The notes beneath the pieces were generated by a model that was not told the DNA's origin, ran no database searches, and worked only from the letters and a program-made list of their open reading frames with translations. Of a stretch of DNA of 64,000 bases, positions 45,616 to 55,501 are shown piece by piece. The DNA is from Hoyosella rhizosphaerae (lineage in GTDB: Bacteria; Actinomycetota; Actinomycetes; Mycobacteriales; Mycobacteriaceae). The position numbers and the translations under genes were made by a program. Position 1 is the stretch's first letter; every line of letters starts with the position of its first letter. The stretch spans positions 186,001-250,000 of the forward strand of contig NZ_BMJH01000003.1 of NCBI RefSeq assembly GCF_014643175.1, written 5' to 3'.

Positions 45616-46377
45616 CTACCGTGCAGGTACCTGGAATTGGTAGCCCATTCCCCGAATTGCACGCAACCATTGCGGGTTGTGTTCGTCATCGCCAAGTCTG
45701 CGCCGCAGACGAGCAATATGCACGGTCAACGTATTGCTGTTTGTAGTGCTTTCGCCCCACACTGCGTGGATGAGGTCACTTCTGCTGAGGACCTGCCCCA
45801 CGTGTTCAGCGAAAAACCGTAGGAGCAAGAACTCACGCGGGGGCAACCGCACACAGTCTCCATCAAGCCACATTTGAGGAGTAGCGCCATCAACAACGAG
45901 GCGTCCTAGGTCGATCGGTGATTGTCTCGCGTCACCCATAGCGTGCCGCACAAAGGAATGCACCAGCGAAGGCAACTCGTGAACGCGATACGGCCTAGGA
46001 ATGACGATGTTCGCAATGGTAGAAACTCTCGCCACAAAGTCCGCATCGTCCGGGCTAGCGGCAGCGAAAATCGGCAAATCGGGGTCGCCCTGCCTCACGA
46101 TGGAGGCAAAAGCAACGGAGTCAATAAGCCCATCGACTGGCGCCACCACAACCACGTCCGGTCGCACCCTACCGACAATGAGCAGAGCCTCCGCAGGTTC
46201 TGAACACACATGCAGGTCAAACGGAAGCCCGCCGATACTGTCAACGAGGCATTGCACCCCATCAGCGTTGTCATCAACGACCAGCACCAATGGGTGTAGG
46301 CGAACCGCGCTGGGATCGCCGAGTTGCGCGAGCCGTTCTGCACTCACGAACGCGACCTCCAAGTTCGCCACCACCAT
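45616..46377 (-). CDS. OmpR-type response regulator with degenerate receiver
   Basis: 253 aa. Receiver-like domain ~28-145 with acidic pair D35-D36 in LVLVVDDNADG, but the phospho-acceptor position is alanine A79 (PDVVVVAPVDG) and the conserved lysine is R128 (IPRPY). A winged-helix DNA-binding domain follows (REFLLLRFFAEHVGQVLSRSDLIHAVWG, TLTVHIARLRRRLGD, RAIRGMGYQF). Control by phosphorylation is therefore unlikely. It is the last gene of the pst block, in the place where phoU often lies. AGGTGGA precedes ATG 46377. It may be a phosphate or nitrogen regulator of orphan type; GlnR is an alternative I could not confirm. Confidence 0.85.
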   Translation of the reverse strand: MVVANLEVAFVSAERLAQLGDPSAVRLHPLVLVVDDNADGVQCLVDSIGGLPFDLHVCSEPAEALLIVGRVRPDVVVVAPVDGLIDSVAFASIVRQGDPDLPIFAAASPDDADFVARVSTIANIVIPRPYRVHELPSLVHSFVRHAMGDARQSPIDLGRLVVDGATPQMWLDGDCVRLPPREFLLLRFFAEHVGQVLSRSDLIHAVWGESTTNSNTLTVHIARLRRRLGDDEHNPQWLRAIRGMGYQFQVPAR

Positions 46378-46431
46378 GTGAATCCACCTATTTCTTCTGC
46401 GCCCTACTCAAAGTTGGACTTGTCGAATTGT

Positions 46432-47322
46432 TTAGCCGAAGCGACCTGAAATGTAGTCTTCGGTGCGCTGGTCGTTGGGGTTGCTGAACATCTTTGCGGT
46501 TTCGTCGTATTCCACGAGTCGGCCGGTGCGATCACCGTGTTCGTCGGCTTCCGCTGTGAAGAAGGCGGTGCGCTGCGATACACGAGCTGCCTGCTGCATG
46601 TTGTGCGTGACGATGATGATGGTGAACTCTTTGGTGAGTTCTTCCATCAGGTCCTCAATTTTGAGGGTTGCGATGGGGTCGAGCGCCGAACACGGTTCAT
46701 CCATCAAAATCACTTGAGGTTTTGTAGCAATCGCACGCGCGATGCACAGGCGCTGTTGCTGCCCACCGGAGAGCGCCAGCGCGCTTTCCTTTAGCTTGCC
46801 CTTCACTTCATCCCAGATGGCGGCTTTGCGGAGCGCCTCTTCGACAAGATCGTCCATGTTGTCGACCTGCATCTTGGTGACGCGCGGACCGTACGCGATG
46901 TTCTCGTAGATTGACTTCGGGAACGGGTTCGGTTTTTGGAACACCATGCCGATGCGACGGCGAACCTCGGTAGCGTCAACGCCTTCGCCGTAAATATCCG
47001 TCCCCTCAAACCGCACCATACCCTCGACACGAGCACCGGGGATCAGGTCGTTCATGCGGTTCAGTGAACGCAGCACCGTTGACTTTCCGCATCCGGAAGG
47101 GCCGATAAGCGCTGACACTTCGTTGCGCGCGAAGGAGAGGTTAACGTCGCGGACGGCAAGGTGCTGCTTGTAGAAAACCTTCACGTCGTCGCATGTGATG
47201 GCGGGCCCACTACGACTGGCTGGACGGGATGCCTTTGCGTGCGCTACATCAAGGTGGAGTCCCGGCGTTTTCTGCGGTGCATCCGCGGACACGTGTGTAT
47301 TGGGAGATGTCGCGTGGGCCAT
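46432..47322 (-). CDS. pstB: phosphate ABC transporter ATP-binding protein, second copy
   Basis: 296 aa. Walker [39 protein letters not shown] and the end [11 protein letters not shown] mark PstB. A polar N-terminal extension of about 40 residues ([24 protein letters not shown] region) is missing in the neighbouring copy. ATG 47322 has AAGGAG 9 nt upstream. It follows the first pstB by 76 bp that hold a GC-rich hairpin. Either paralogue could work with PstCA. Confidence 0.94.
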   Translation of the reverse strand: MAHATSPNTHVSADAPQKTPGLHLDVAHAKASRPASRSGPAITCDDVKVFYKQHLAVRDVNLSFARNEVSALIGPSGCGKSTVLRSLNRMNDLIPGARVEGMVRFEGTDIYGEGVDATEVRRRIGMVFQKPNPFPKSIYENIAYGPRVTKMQVDNMDDLVEEALRKAAIWDEVKGKLKESALALSGGQQQRLCIARAIATKPQVILMDEPCSALDPIATLKIEDLMEELTKEFTIIIVTHNMQQAARVSQRTAFFTAEADEHGDRTGRLVEYDETAKMFSNPNDQRTEDYISGRFG

Positions 47323-47357
47323 GGGTTTTACTCCTTGTGTTTGGGGGAAATCACCAG

Positions 47358-47389
47358 ACCGGGCGGCCGGGTTCGCCGTACCGCCCGGT
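47358..47389 (-). promoter_or_regulatory. intercistronic hairpin between the two pstB genes
   Basis: A 9-bp perfect stem ACCGGGCGG/CCGCCCGGT with a 14-nt loop and no T-run. It probably acts as an mRNA stabiliser or attenuator that separates expression of the two pstB copies. Confidence 0.6.
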
Positions 47390-47398
47390 TCTGTGTGA

Positions 47399-48229
47399 TC
47401 AGCCGAAGCGGCCACTGATGTAGTCCTCGGTCCGCTTGTTGGTTGTTTTGGTGAAGATATGGTCCGTCTCAGCAAACTCAACAAGTTCGCCCGCGCGACG
47501 GTCACCGTCACCGTCCTCGACGCTGAAGAACGCTGTCTTGTCGGACACGCGTGCAGCTTGCTGCATATTGTGCGTGACGATGACGATGGTGAACTGACCA
47601 GCGAGTTCACGAATAAGATCTTCGATTTTCAGCGTTGCGATCGGGTCGAGGGCGGAACACGGCTCGTCCATGAGCAACACTTCAGGCTCCACCGCAATTG
47701 CTCGCGCGATGCACAACCGCTGCTGCTGCCCACCAGAAATTGCGGTGCCGCTTTCCTTCAGCTTCTTGTACACCTCGTCCCACAACCCAGCACGACGAAG
47801 TGATTTTTCAACCAGATCGTCCATGTTGCCGCGGTACCCATTAAGACGCGGGCCGAAGGCAATGTTGTCGTAGATCGACATCTGAAATGGGTTCGGGCGT
47901 TGGAACACCATTCCGATTCGCCTACGCACCTCCGCCGGGTCGATATCAGATTCGTAGATGCTCTCACCGTTGAAGCGGATTTCGCCGCCCACAGACGCCC
48001 CTGGAATAAGGTCGTTCATCCGATTGAGGCACCGCAACAACGTCGACTTACCGCAGCCTGACGGCCCAATGAGCGCCGTCACTTCGTTGCGCAAGATGTC
48101 AAAGCTGACGTTGCGCAATGCGGTGAAGTTTCCGTAGTTCACCGATACCTGGTCGATTTCGAACACGGCGTCACCGGTGGTGTTTCGGGGTGCTCGCTCT
48201 TCGGTCTGATTAACAGTCATAGTTGTCAT
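47399..48229 (-). CDS. pstB: phosphate ABC transporter ATP-binding protein
   Basis: 276 aa. PstB with Walker [10 protein letters not shown], the Pst-specific [46 protein letters not shown] and [12 protein letters not shown]. It energises phosphate uptake with PstS, PstC and PstA. ATG 48229 overlaps the pstA stop (TGATG); GTG 48232 and ATG 48220 are alternatives. It is the copy in the normal pstSCAB order. Confidence 0.96.
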   Translation of the reverse strand: MTTMTVNQTEERAPRNTTGDAVFEIDQVSVNYGNFTALRNVSFDILRNEVTALIGPSGCGKSTLLRCLNRMNDLIPGASVGGEIRFNGESIYESDIDPAEVRRRIGMVFQRPNPFQMSIYDNIAFGPRLNGYRGNMDDLVEKSLRRAGLWDEVYKKLKESGTAISGGQQQRLCIARAIAVEPEVLLMDEPCSALDPIATLKIEDLIRELAGQFTIVIVTHNMQQAARVSDKTAFFSVEDGDGDRRAGELVEFAETDHIFTKTTNKRTEDYISGRFG

Positions 48230-49134
48230 CACTTCCGCTTGTTGGCTCGGGCGCCGATGATTCGTGCGGCAACAACCATGATGAGGACAAGAACAAACAG
48301 GCTGAGAGCACCGCCGAAGGCGCGGTTCAATCCCTCTTCGAAGGGTTGGCGCGCCCCGTTGTAGATCTGCAGCGGCACGGCTGCCTGCGGATCTCCCTGC
48401 AATGTCGTCACGATGAAGACGGAGCCCAACGCCGTAAGAATAAGCGGAGCAGTCTCACCGATACCACGAGCTATTGCGAGCATTGACCCGGTAATGAGTC
48501 CAGGTGCTGCCGCGGGGAGAACCGTTTTGAGGATTGTTTGCGCTTTGCCCGCACCCAGGCCGTAGCTGGCGTTGCGCCACTCGTCCGGCACCAGTTTGAG
48601 CATTTCCTCAGCGGACCGCGTCACGATCGGCAGCATGATGATCGCGATAGCGACGGCGGCGACGAAGGTTCCGAAGCCGACCGATATCCAGCCAGACACC
48701 ATTAAGCCATACACAAACAGGCCGACGAAGATCGAGGGAATACCTGTCATCACGTCCGAGAAGAACCGAATCGCCATCGCAAGCTTGCCTTGGCCGTACT
48801 CGACAACGTAGATGGCGGTAGCGATACCGAGCGGCACTGCCATCAGGATGGCGAGGCCCATGATGTAGAGCGTGCCGAAGAAGCCTGCGACGTAGCCGCC
48901 ACCAGCGCGGCGGTAAGGCGGCTCTTCTAGTGTGAAGAAGTCCCAGCCAATGACCCCGATGCCGCGATACGTAACGTAGCCAATAATGACGAAGAGCGGA
49001 ACCATAGCGATAACCATGGCGATCGTCAGCACTGCATTGAAGACCTTGTCAGATGTGGTGCGCCGTCCGGCATTGCCGGCCCGCTGCCGTAGGCTCCGAT
49101 GGCCCGCGGGCACTGGTGTTTCTAAAGTCGTCAT
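48229..49134 (-). CDS. pstA: phosphate ABC transporter permease PstA
   Basis: 301 aa with about six transmembrane segments. It shows [35 protein letters not shown] and the EAA loop [37 protein letters not shown], then [16 protein letters not shown]. It forms the channel with PstC. ATG 49134 overlaps the pstC stop by 4 nt (ATGA), which fixes the start. Confidence 0.96.
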   Translation of the reverse strand: MTTLETPVPAGHRSLRQRAGNAGRRTTSDKVFNAVLTIAMVIAMVPLFVIIGYVTYRGIGVIGWDFFTLEEPPYRRAGGGYVAGFFGTLYIMGLAILMAVPLGIATAIYVVEYGQGKLAMAIRFFSDVMTGIPSIFVGLFVYGLMVSGWISVGFGTFVAAVAIAIIMLPIVTRSAEEMLKLVPDEWRNASYGLGAGKAQTILKTVLPAAAPGLITGSMLAIARGIGETAPLILTALGSVFIVTTLQGDPQAAVPLQIYNGARQPFEEGLNRAFGGALSLFVLVLIMVVAARIIGARANKRK

Positions 49135-50120
49135 ACTGCCGAATCTCCCGTCATACGACCGAGCCGCCACACGATGAGGCGGGCGACCACGTTCACGATC
49201 ATGGTGACGACAAACAATGCGACACCAATTGCCATAAGGCCACGGATGGATTCAGGGGACGCGTCCTGGAAAGTGGCGGCAATGTGCGCTGCCATGGAGT
49301 CGCCGCCCTGAAGCAAGCTAGTGCTCACTTTTTGAGTGCTGCCAATGAGGAACAGCACCGCCACAGTCTCGCCCAAAGCTCGACCGAGACCCAGCATGCT
49401 TCCGCCCACGATGCCGGAAAGGCTCGACGGCAAAATAATCTTCCGCATCACTTCGAAGCGGGTGGCGCCAAGCCCGTATGCGGCGTGCTGCTGGTCGATC
49501 GGGTTAACGGTGAACACCTCACGGAAGATCGCCGTCATGATCGGCAGAATCATGATGGCGAGAACGATTCCTGCGCTCAGGTAGCTGACGCCGAACACTG
49601 GTCCTTCGAAGAGAAAGAACCAGCCGAAGGCCTTTTCTAGTGGTTCCAGAACGTACGGGCGAAGCACATTCGGCAACAACCAGAAAAAGCCCCACATGCC
49701 AAAGATGATGGACGGCACAGCGGCAAGCATTTCCACTGTGTACGACAGCGGGTTGCGCAGACGCAATGGCGCCAACTGTGTCAAATAGAGCGCCACTGCG
49801 ATCGCGAGGGGCAGAGCAATGATCATCGCGATGATAGCCACGACCACGGTGCCGTAGATGAAGGGCCAAGCACCGTATGTTCCGGTGATCTCAGTGCGCG
49901 AGTATCCCGCCTCCCAGGTCGTCCCAAACAAGAACCCGAAAAAGCCTTCTTTTTGGAAAACCGGCCATGCGTCCTGGGTCGTGCGGATGACCATGAGGGC
50001 GAGAAGAATGAGGACGGTGGTACCAGCAATGGTGACGGTCCAACGGAAGATCGGGTCCGCGAATCTGCTGCTACTGGTGTTGCGAAGTTCTGGACCGCTT
50101 GGCGGTGTGACGACCGACAT
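49131..50120 (-). CDS. pstC: phosphate ABC transporter permease PstC
   Basis: 329 aa with about six transmembrane segments. GTYGAWPFIYGTVVVAIIAMIIALPLAIAVALYL, AVPSIIFGMWGFFWLLPNV, the EAA loop and GRALGETVAVLFLIG identify PstC. A long insertion (YVLEPLEKAFGWFFLFEGPVFG) before the fourth helix is common in actinobacteria. GGAG lies 9 nt before ATG 50120. The pstS-pstC spacer carries a strong hairpin. Confidence 0.96.
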   Translation of the reverse strand: MSVVTPPSGPELRNTSSSRFADPIFRWTVTIAGTTVLILLALMVIRTTQDAWPVFQKEGFFGFLFGTTWEAGYSRTEITGTYGAWPFIYGTVVVAIIAMIIALPLAIAVALYLTQLAPLRLRNPLSYTVEMLAAVPSIIFGMWGFFWLLPNVLRPYVLEPLEKAFGWFFLFEGPVFGVSYLSAGIVLAIMILPIMTAIFREVFTVNPIDQQHAAYGLGATRFEVMRKIILPSSLSGIVGGSMLGLGRALGETVAVLFLIGSTQKVSTSLLQGGDSMAAHIAATFQDASPESIRGLMAIGVALFVVTMIVNVVARLIVWRLGRMTGDSAV

Positions 50121-50177
50121 AGGTTTTATCTCCAAAGATTGAGATCGAGCGGTTGTGGCGCCGTGTAACCGGCCAAA

Positions 50178-50207
50178 CGTGGCCGATGCTTTTTCGCATC
50201 GGCCACG
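50178..50207 (-). promoter_or_regulatory. intercistronic hairpin between pstS and pstC
   Basis: A 12-bp perfect stem CGTGGCCGATGC/GCATCGGCCACG with a 6-nt loop, without a following T-run. Such hairpins after binding-protein genes protect the upstream mRNA or allow only partial read-through, which would give more PstS than PstCAB. Confidence 0.7.
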
Positions 50208-50234
50208 CCCCAACTGGCCTTACTAGTCAGCTCG

Positions 50235-51311
50235 TTAGTTCTGTGAGTTGATTCGTTCAACCTGCTCGAGCACACGCTCCTTGAGGCTTGCGCCCATCGG
50301 TGCGTAGCCAAGCTCAAGTGCCAGTTCGTCAGCTTCATCGCTGGTCAGAACCCAGGTCCAGTAGCTCTTGAGCATGTCGGCTGTGGTGTCGTCGTAGCCG
50401 CACTCGTAGGCGAAGATCCAGTTGGTTCCGGTGATGGGGTAGCCTTCGCCGCCGATGCCGTCAATGTCGAACTGGAATGAATCCGGGATTTCCGCGAGCT
50501 CGGAGGCTTCTGTTGTCGCTTCCAGCGTTGGGGAGATAGCTTCGCCGTCGGAGTTCACGATGGCTGCCTGTGGCATTCCGATTTCCATGGCGTATGCCTG
50601 GTTGACGTAGCCAAGTGCGCCGCGGTTCTGCTCGACCTGAGATGAAACGCCTTCGTTGCCCTGGCCGCCAATGGTGCCGCTGGCCCACTGCACCTCAGTG
50701 CCCTCGCCGTACTTGTCGGCCCACATCTCGTTTTCAGTGTTCAAGTAGTGCGTGAACACGTAAGTGGTTCCGGAGCCGTCCGAGCGGTGGACCGGAATGA
50801 TGTTGAGGTCGGGCAGATCCATGTCAGGGTTGAGTTCCTGGATCGCTGGATCGTTGTAGTTGGTGATGTCACGGTCGTAGATGCGCGCGATCACGTCTGA
50901 GGTGAGGACCAGTCCGTCAAGTGCGTCATCGTTGAATGCGATGACAACTGAACCGAAGATCACGGGGAACTGGATTGCTTCACAGCCACGGCCTTCAGCC
51001 GCTTCAGCGAGTGCATCGTCGGTGAGGTAGCGCTCGGAGGAGCCGAAATCGACCGTTTGGCGAAGGAACTGTTCGATTCCGCCGCCGGACCCGATGCTTT
51101 GGTAGTTAATGCGCACGCCCGGCTGTTCTTGCCGGAAGGAATCTGCCCACTCTTGAAACACGGGGTTGGGGAAGGTTGCGCCAGCTCCGGTGAGGTTACC
51201 GCTGAGGGAACCTTCAGCTGATTCTGAGTCGCCATTGCTGCCACAGGCTGCAGCAAATGCAACGAACGGTACCGTTGCTCCAATTGCGACCACTGAGCGC
51301 CAACTACGCAT
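50235..51311 (-). CDS. pstS: phosphate-binding lipoprotein PstS
   Basis: 358 aa. Lipoprotein signal with FAAAC (C23). Phosphate-binding residues are visible in GAGATFPNPVFQEW, YQSIGSGGGIEQF, DFGSSERYL and HRSDGSGTTYVFTHYL. It captures phosphate outside the membrane for PstCAB. AAGGAG lies 6 nt before ATG 51311. The promoter region carries the PHO-box-like array at 51404-51443 and a GTAGAT/ATCTAC dyad at 51380-51396. It is first gene of the block pstS-pstC-pstA-pstB-pstB-regulator. Confidence 0.96.
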   Translation of the reverse strand: MRSWRSVVAIGATVPFVAFAAACGSNGDSESAEGSLSGNLTGAGATFPNPVFQEWADSFRQEQPGVRINYQSIGSGGGIEQFLRQTVDFGSSERYLTDDALAEAAEGRGCEAIQFPVIFGSVVIAFNDDALDGLVLTSDVIARIYDRDITNYNDPAIQELNPDMDLPDLNIIPVHRSDGSGTTYVFTHYLNTENEMWADKYGEGTEVQWASGTIGGQGNEGVSSQVEQNRGALGYVNQAYAMEIGMPQAAIVNSDGEAISPTLEATTEASELAEIPDSFQFDIDGIGGEGYPITGTNWIFAYECGYDDTTADMLKSYWTWVLTSDEADELALELGYAPMGASLKERVLEQVERINSQN

Positions 51312-51403
51312 ACTTTTCTCCTTGGGAGGGTTCATTCTTGGCTTCGACGAATCCGCCAAACAGGTGAAACGTAGCGCCTGTAGATGAACGATCTACGCCC
51401 TCA

Positions 51404-51443
51404 GGAGAACACAAGGTGAACGACGGAAACCAAAATGGTGAAC
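51404..51443 (-). promoter_or_regulatory. PHO-box-like direct repeats upstream of pstS
   Basis: Read on the plus strand, GGAGAAC (51404), GGTGAAC (51415), GGAAACC (51425) and GGTGAAC (51437) follow at steps of 11, 10 and 12 bp. On the minus strand the units read GTTCACC, which I recall as the PHO-box unit of actinobacterial PhoP-type regulators. It lies about 95 bp before the pstS start. Confidence 0.65.
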
Positions 51444-51496
51444 CGCCCCAGTTTTACGCGCACGGTAAGACTGGGCATACCTTTGAAGTGTTGGGT

Positions 51497-52405
51497 TTAG
51501 AAGCCCAATTTGCCCAGTTGTTTGGGATCACGCTGCCAGTCTTTAGCAACCTTGACGTGCATGTCGAGGAATACTTTCGTACCAAAAATGCGCTCAAGTT
51601 GATGACGCGCCTCAATGCCCACTTGACGCAACCGGGCACCACCGCGACCAATGACAATGGACTTCTGGCTCGGCCGTTCCACATACAAGTTGGCAAAAAT
51701 GGTCAGCACCGGAACGCCGTAGCTGTTCTTCGATTCCTTGAGTTCTTCGATGACAACGGCAAGCGAGTGCGGCAATTCGTCGCGAACACCTTCAAGTGCC
51801 GCTTCCCGGATAAGCTCCGCCATCAACACAGTTTCTGGCTCATCGGTGAGTTCGCCGTCGGGGTAAAGAGCAGGCCCCTCAGGCATTAGCGAACGCATCA
51901 AACCAGCTAACCGGTCAACATTGTCACCGGAAACGGCCGACACCGGGATAACTTCAGCTTCGGGACCAAGCACCTTTGACAACGCCATGAGTTGGTGCGC
52001 AACGGCGTCTTTTGACACCTTGTCGATCTTTGTGACCACACCGAAGACTGGTGTTTTTGGTGCCACCAACTTAAGTTGCTCGAGGATCCACTTGTCGCCA
52101 GGTCCGATCTTCTCATCAGCGGGAATACACACACCCACCGCGTCAACTTCGGAGTAAGTGTCGCGCACCAGATCGTTCAGGCGCTGACCGAGCAACGTAC
52201 GAGGCCGGTGCAAACCCGGAGTATCGACAAGGATTACTTGTCCATCTTCGCGGTGGAGAATGCCCCGAATGGTGTGGCGGGTAGTCTGCGGACGCGACGA
52301 GGTAATGGCAATTTTGGCGCCCACGAGAGCATTCGTCAATGTCGATTTGCCAGTGTTCGGCCTACCAATCAGGCATACAAAACCGGAACGAAATTCACTA
52401 GTCAT
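51497..52405 (-). CDS. era: GTPase Era
   Basis: 302 aa. G1 [10 protein letters not shown]3 DTPG, G4 TKID, and a C-terminal KH domain ([41 protein letters not shown]). Era binds 16S rRNA and assists 30S assembly. ATG 52405 overlaps the corC-like stop by 8 nt and has AAGGA 7 nt upstream. The last member of a minus-strand run ybeY-corC-era. Confidence 0.97.
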   Translation of the reverse strand: MTSEFRSGFVCLIGRPNTGKSTLTNALVGAKIAITSSRPQTTRHTIRGILHREDGQVILVDTPGLHRPRTLLGQRLNDLVRDTYSEVDAVGVCIPADEKIGPGDKWILEQLKLVAPKTPVFGVVTKIDKVSKDAVAHQLMALSKVLGPEAEVIPVSAVSGDNVDRLAGLMRSLMPEGPALYPDGELTDEPETVLMAELIREAALEGVRDELPHSLAVVIEELKESKNSYGVPVLTIFANLYVERPSQKSIVIGRGGARLRQVGIEARHQLERIFGTKVFLDMHVKVAKDWQRDPKQLGKLGF

Positions 52406-53738
52406 TGGTCTTTCCTTCGCTTTTACCTCGAGTAAGTTCGAGATTATCGTCAGCATCGGACAGCGCATCCTCAGGAACACGCTCTGCCAAGACTGTATGA
52501 ATTCGGACGCGCCCTCGCACGTCCTTGCCACCCTCTGCGGTGAGATGGATTCCCTGGACCACGACATCGGACCCGGGAAGTGGGACTCGGCCAAGTTCGT
52601 GCGCTAGCAATCCGCCTACTGTTTCAAAATCTTCGTCACCGAATCGTTCACCAAAAAGTTCACCAAGATCATCGACTGGTAGTCGAGCTGAGACTCGGTA
52701 AACGCCATCACCTATTTCATCCACTGGCGGAGTTTCGTCAGTGTCATACTCATCGGCGATCTCGCCGACAATTTCCTCAAGAATATCTTCAATAGTCACA
52801 ATTCCGGCAACTCCCCCGTATTCGTCTACGAGGATCACCATGTGGTTGCGGTCTTTTTGCATGTCCTGCAACAACACATCAAGTGGTTTTGTGTCCGGCA
52901 CGAACACTGCCGGGCGCATCAATTCCCGAACGGTCACACTGCGCCCACCATCGACTGCGGTGTATGTCTTCGTCACGAGGTCCTTGAGGTAAACAACTCC
53001 CCGAATGTCGTCAACATTTTCGCCCACTACGGGTATGCGTGAATGCCCACTGCGCACCGCCAACGAGGTTGCCTGGCCTGCGTGCTTGTCGTCTTCGATC
53101 CACACCATTTCGGTGCGGGGCACCATAACCTCACGGGCGATGGTGTCACCGAGTTCAAATACCGACTGAATCATGCGGTGTTCGTCTGCCGCTACCACGC
53201 CGCGTTCCTGAGCTATGTCCATCAATTCGCGGAGTTCGATTTCCGATGCGAAGGGGCCATTCCTGAACCCCTTGCCCGGTGTGACCGCGTTACCGAGCAA
53301 GATCATGCCGCGCATCAGCGGACCTAACAGCATTCCCAACAGTCTGATCGGGATCGCCGCAGCTACGGCAATTGAGTAGGCGTGTTGGCGGCCGAGTGTT
53401 CGCGGCCCCACTCCGATGAGGACGTAGCTCACCAGCACCATGACGAGTGCCACCACAACCAGGGCCCATTTTGTATCGAGCTTTTCCAAGAGAAATGCCG
53501 CCAACACCACTGTTGCAGTGATTTCGCACGTTACCCGCAGCAAAACAGTGAGGTTGACGTACTGGGGCCGAGACCCTACCAACTTGAGAAGACCGGACGC
53601 ACCAGGTTTCTTTGCATCCACAAGTTCGTTGACGCGCGCAATTGACAGCGTGTTTAGCGCCGCGTCAGTTGCAGCAAAAACACCACCAAGGAGCACCATG
53701 CCTGCTGCGACTAAAATTAGCCACAATTCAGATTCCAC
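52398..53738 (-). CDS. CNNM/CorC-type transporter-associated protein with CBS domains
   Basis: 446 aa. DUF21/CNNM membrane domain (about four helices within 1-150), two CBS domains ([13 protein letters not shown]..., [55 protein letters not shown]) and a CorC_HlyC C-terminal domain. Proteins of this class are linked to Mg2+/Co2+ efflux or membrane function. GTG 53738 lies 6 bp after ybeY. It matches Rv2366c in position between ybeY and era (from memory). Confidence 0.94.
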   Translation of the reverse strand: MESELWLILVAAGMVLLGGVFAATDAALNTLSIARVNELVDAKKPGASGLLKLVGSRPQYVNLTVLLRVTCEITATVVLAAFLLEKLDTKWALVVVALVMVLVSYVLIGVGPRTLGRQHAYSIAVAAAIPIRLLGMLLGPLMRGMILLGNAVTPGKGFRNGPFASEIELRELMDIAQERGVVAADEHRMIQSVFELGDTIAREVMVPRTEMVWIEDDKHAGQATSLAVRSGHSRIPVVGENVDDIRGVVYLKDLVTKTYTAVDGGRSVTVRELMRPAVFVPDTKPLDVLLQDMQKDRNHMVILVDEYGGVAGIVTIEDILEEIVGEIADEYDTDETPPVDEIGDGVYRVSARLPVDDLGELFGERFGDEDFETVGGLLAHELGRVPLPGSDVVVQGIHLTAEGGKDVRGRVRIHTVLAERVPEDALSDADDNLELTRGKSEGKTND

Positions 53739-53744
53739 CAGCGG

Positions 53745-54296
53745 TTACCTACCACCAGCGTCGGGGTCGTCCAGAAGGCCGACCTTGCCGAGCAGTTTCC
53801 GGTCGCGTTCCATCTGCGCCACTTTGCGCGCCTGCTTCTGCTGTTCTTCTACCCAGTCTGTGAGTAGCTGATTCTGCAGCGCAAACATCTCTTTTTCTTC
53901 ATCTGGTTCGGCATGGTCATACCCCAACAGATGCAGTACTCCATGAACTGTCAGGACTGCCAGTTCATGGTCCACTGTGTGGCCCACGCTCTTAGCTTGA
54001 GCCGCCGCGAACTGTGGGCAAATAATGATGTCGCCCAGCATGGCAGGTCCCGGTGCGCTCGCATCCGGGCGTCCACCTGGCGTCAACTCATCCATGGGAA
54101 ATGACATCACATCGGTGGGACCGGGGAGATCCATCCATTGCTGATGCAAATCAGACATCGTGTCAAGATCAACGAATACCATCGACAATTCGGCAGCCGG
54201 ATGTACGTCGAGCCGATCTAGGGCATACCGTGCGACCGACATCAGTCGTTTAGCGGGAACGGCGACGCCACTCTCGTTGTTAACCTCGATGCTCAC
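53745..54296 (-). CDS. ybeY: endoribonuclease YbeY
   Basis: 183 aa. The zinc site [11 protein letters not shown] (H118, H122, H128) and [14 protein letters not shown] are diagnostic. YbeY matures 16S rRNA 3' ends and supports ribosome quality control. GTG 54296 overlaps the phoH stop by 4 nt (GTGA) and gives the N-terminus SIEVNNESG seen in relatives; GTG 54317 would add seven residues. Confidence 0.96.
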   Translation of the reverse strand: MSIEVNNESGVAVPAKRLMSVARYALDRLDVHPAAELSMVFVDLDTMSDLHQQWMDLPGPTDVMSFPMDELTPGGRPDASAPGPAMLGDIIICPQFAAAQAKSVGHTVDHELAVLTVHGVLHLLGYDHAEPDEEKEMFALQNQLLTDWVEEQQKQARKVAQMERDRKLLGKVGLLDDPDAGGR

Positions 54297-55378
54297 CGTG
54301 CGGTGTTCCCTTTCCACATGTCTTTTCGCCTGTTCGCCCTGCCCAGTGGACGCGGTTCTTCCGCATTATCCGCTTCTTCAAATTTTTCGTAGGCATCGAC
54401 GATTTCCGACACGAGACGGTGGCGCACCACGTCCTTGCTGGTAAGCCGAATCAGGTTTATGCCCTCGATACCGTCGAGGATCTCCGATGCAAGGCGCAAA
54501 CCGGATCTCGTGCCACCAGGTAAATCTACCTGTGTCACGTCGCCGGTAACCACGATCTTTGAGCCAAAACCGAGCCGAGTCAGAAACATCTTCATCTGTT
54601 CGGGCGTCGTATTCTGCGCCTCGTCCAAAATAATGAAGGCGTCGTTTAGCGTCCGACCGCGCATGTACGCCAACGGCGCAACCTCGATAACGCCAGCCTG
54701 CATCAGTTTCGGTATTGCCTCAGGGTCAAGCATGTCGTGCAGGGCGTCATACAACGGCCGCAAGTAAGGGTCGATCTTCTCATTGAGCGTGCCGGGGAGA
54801 AAACCGAGCCGCTCCCCTGCCTCGACGGCAGGCCTCGTAAGAATGATCCGATTGACTTGCTTGGTTTGCAAAGCTTGCACAGCTTTTGCCATCGCAAGGT
54901 ACGTCTTGCCTGTACCAGCAGGGCCGATACCAAAAACGATGGTCGCCTTGTCAATGGCATCGACGTAAGTTTTTTGGTTGAGCGTTTTTGGCCGGATCGT
55001 TTTGCCGCGGCGGGACACGATGTCGAGGCTGAGCACTTCAGCTGGCGAGTCGTGCGTCCCATCGGTGAGCATGGCGACCGAACGCTCAACCGCATCAAGT
55101 GTCAAGTGTTGATCACGCAGGACGATCACGAGCAATTCTTCGAGCACGCGCTCAGCAAGTGCTACATCTGACGCATGCCCGCTCAGCGTTACCTCGTTGC
55201 CGCGAACCAGGATGTCAGCATTAAGGAGTTTCTCCAGCAACCGCAAATTGCGGTCAGACGACCCCAGGAGCGGAAGCACTGACTTCGGTGGAAGTTGCAT
55301 GCTCGCGCGAACGGATCGTTCGGTTTCAGGCCCTCCAGTTAAGCGAGAGCCACCATTGTCTTCATTCTGGGGCGACAC
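54293..55378 (-). CDS. phoH: PhoH-like ATPase
   Basis: About 361 aa. An N-terminal KH-like part, then P-loop ATPase with Walker A GPAGTGKT, Walker [24 protein letters not shown], and [12 protein letters not shown]. PhoH proteins are predicted RNA-linked ATPases/helicases, usually beside ybeY, as here. GTG 55378 is chosen; a TTG at 55390 is the only longer choice. Translationally coupled to ybeY. The name reflects phosphate regulation in E. coli, which is not shown here. Confidence 0.93.
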   Translation of the reverse strand: MSPQNEDNGGSRLTGGPETERSVRASMQLPPKSVLPLLGSSDRNLRLLEKLLNADILVRGNEVTLSGHASDVALAERVLEELLVIVLRDQHLTLDAVERSVAMLTDGTHDSPAEVLSLDIVSRRGKTIRPKTLNQKTYVDAIDKATIVFGIGPAGTGKTYLAMAKAVQALQTKQVNRIILTRPAVEAGERLGFLPGTLNEKIDPYLRPLYDALHDMLDPEAIPKLMQAGVIEVAPLAYMRGRTLNDAFIILDEAQNTTPEQMKMFLTRLGFGSKIVVTGDVTQVDLPGGTRSGLRLASEILDGIEGINLIRLTSKDVVRHRLVSEIVDAYEKFEEADNAEEPRPLGRANRRKDMWKGNTAR

Positions 55379-55501
55379 GTGGACGTCCAAACCTGCCTTC
55401 TACTGCTGTCACATGGGCGAAGCGAACCGTGTTGCTCAGCTCCGTAGTGTTAGTTTATGCCGCTTTTGCGCGCGACGTCGCGTGAGTTTCTACGACCAGC
55501 G

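Noticed and set aside
45616-46377. GlnR nitrogen regulator
   Set aside because: GlnR also has an atypical receiver and can lie near pst genes, but the sequence blocks I recall for GlnR are not seen; kept only as an alternative.
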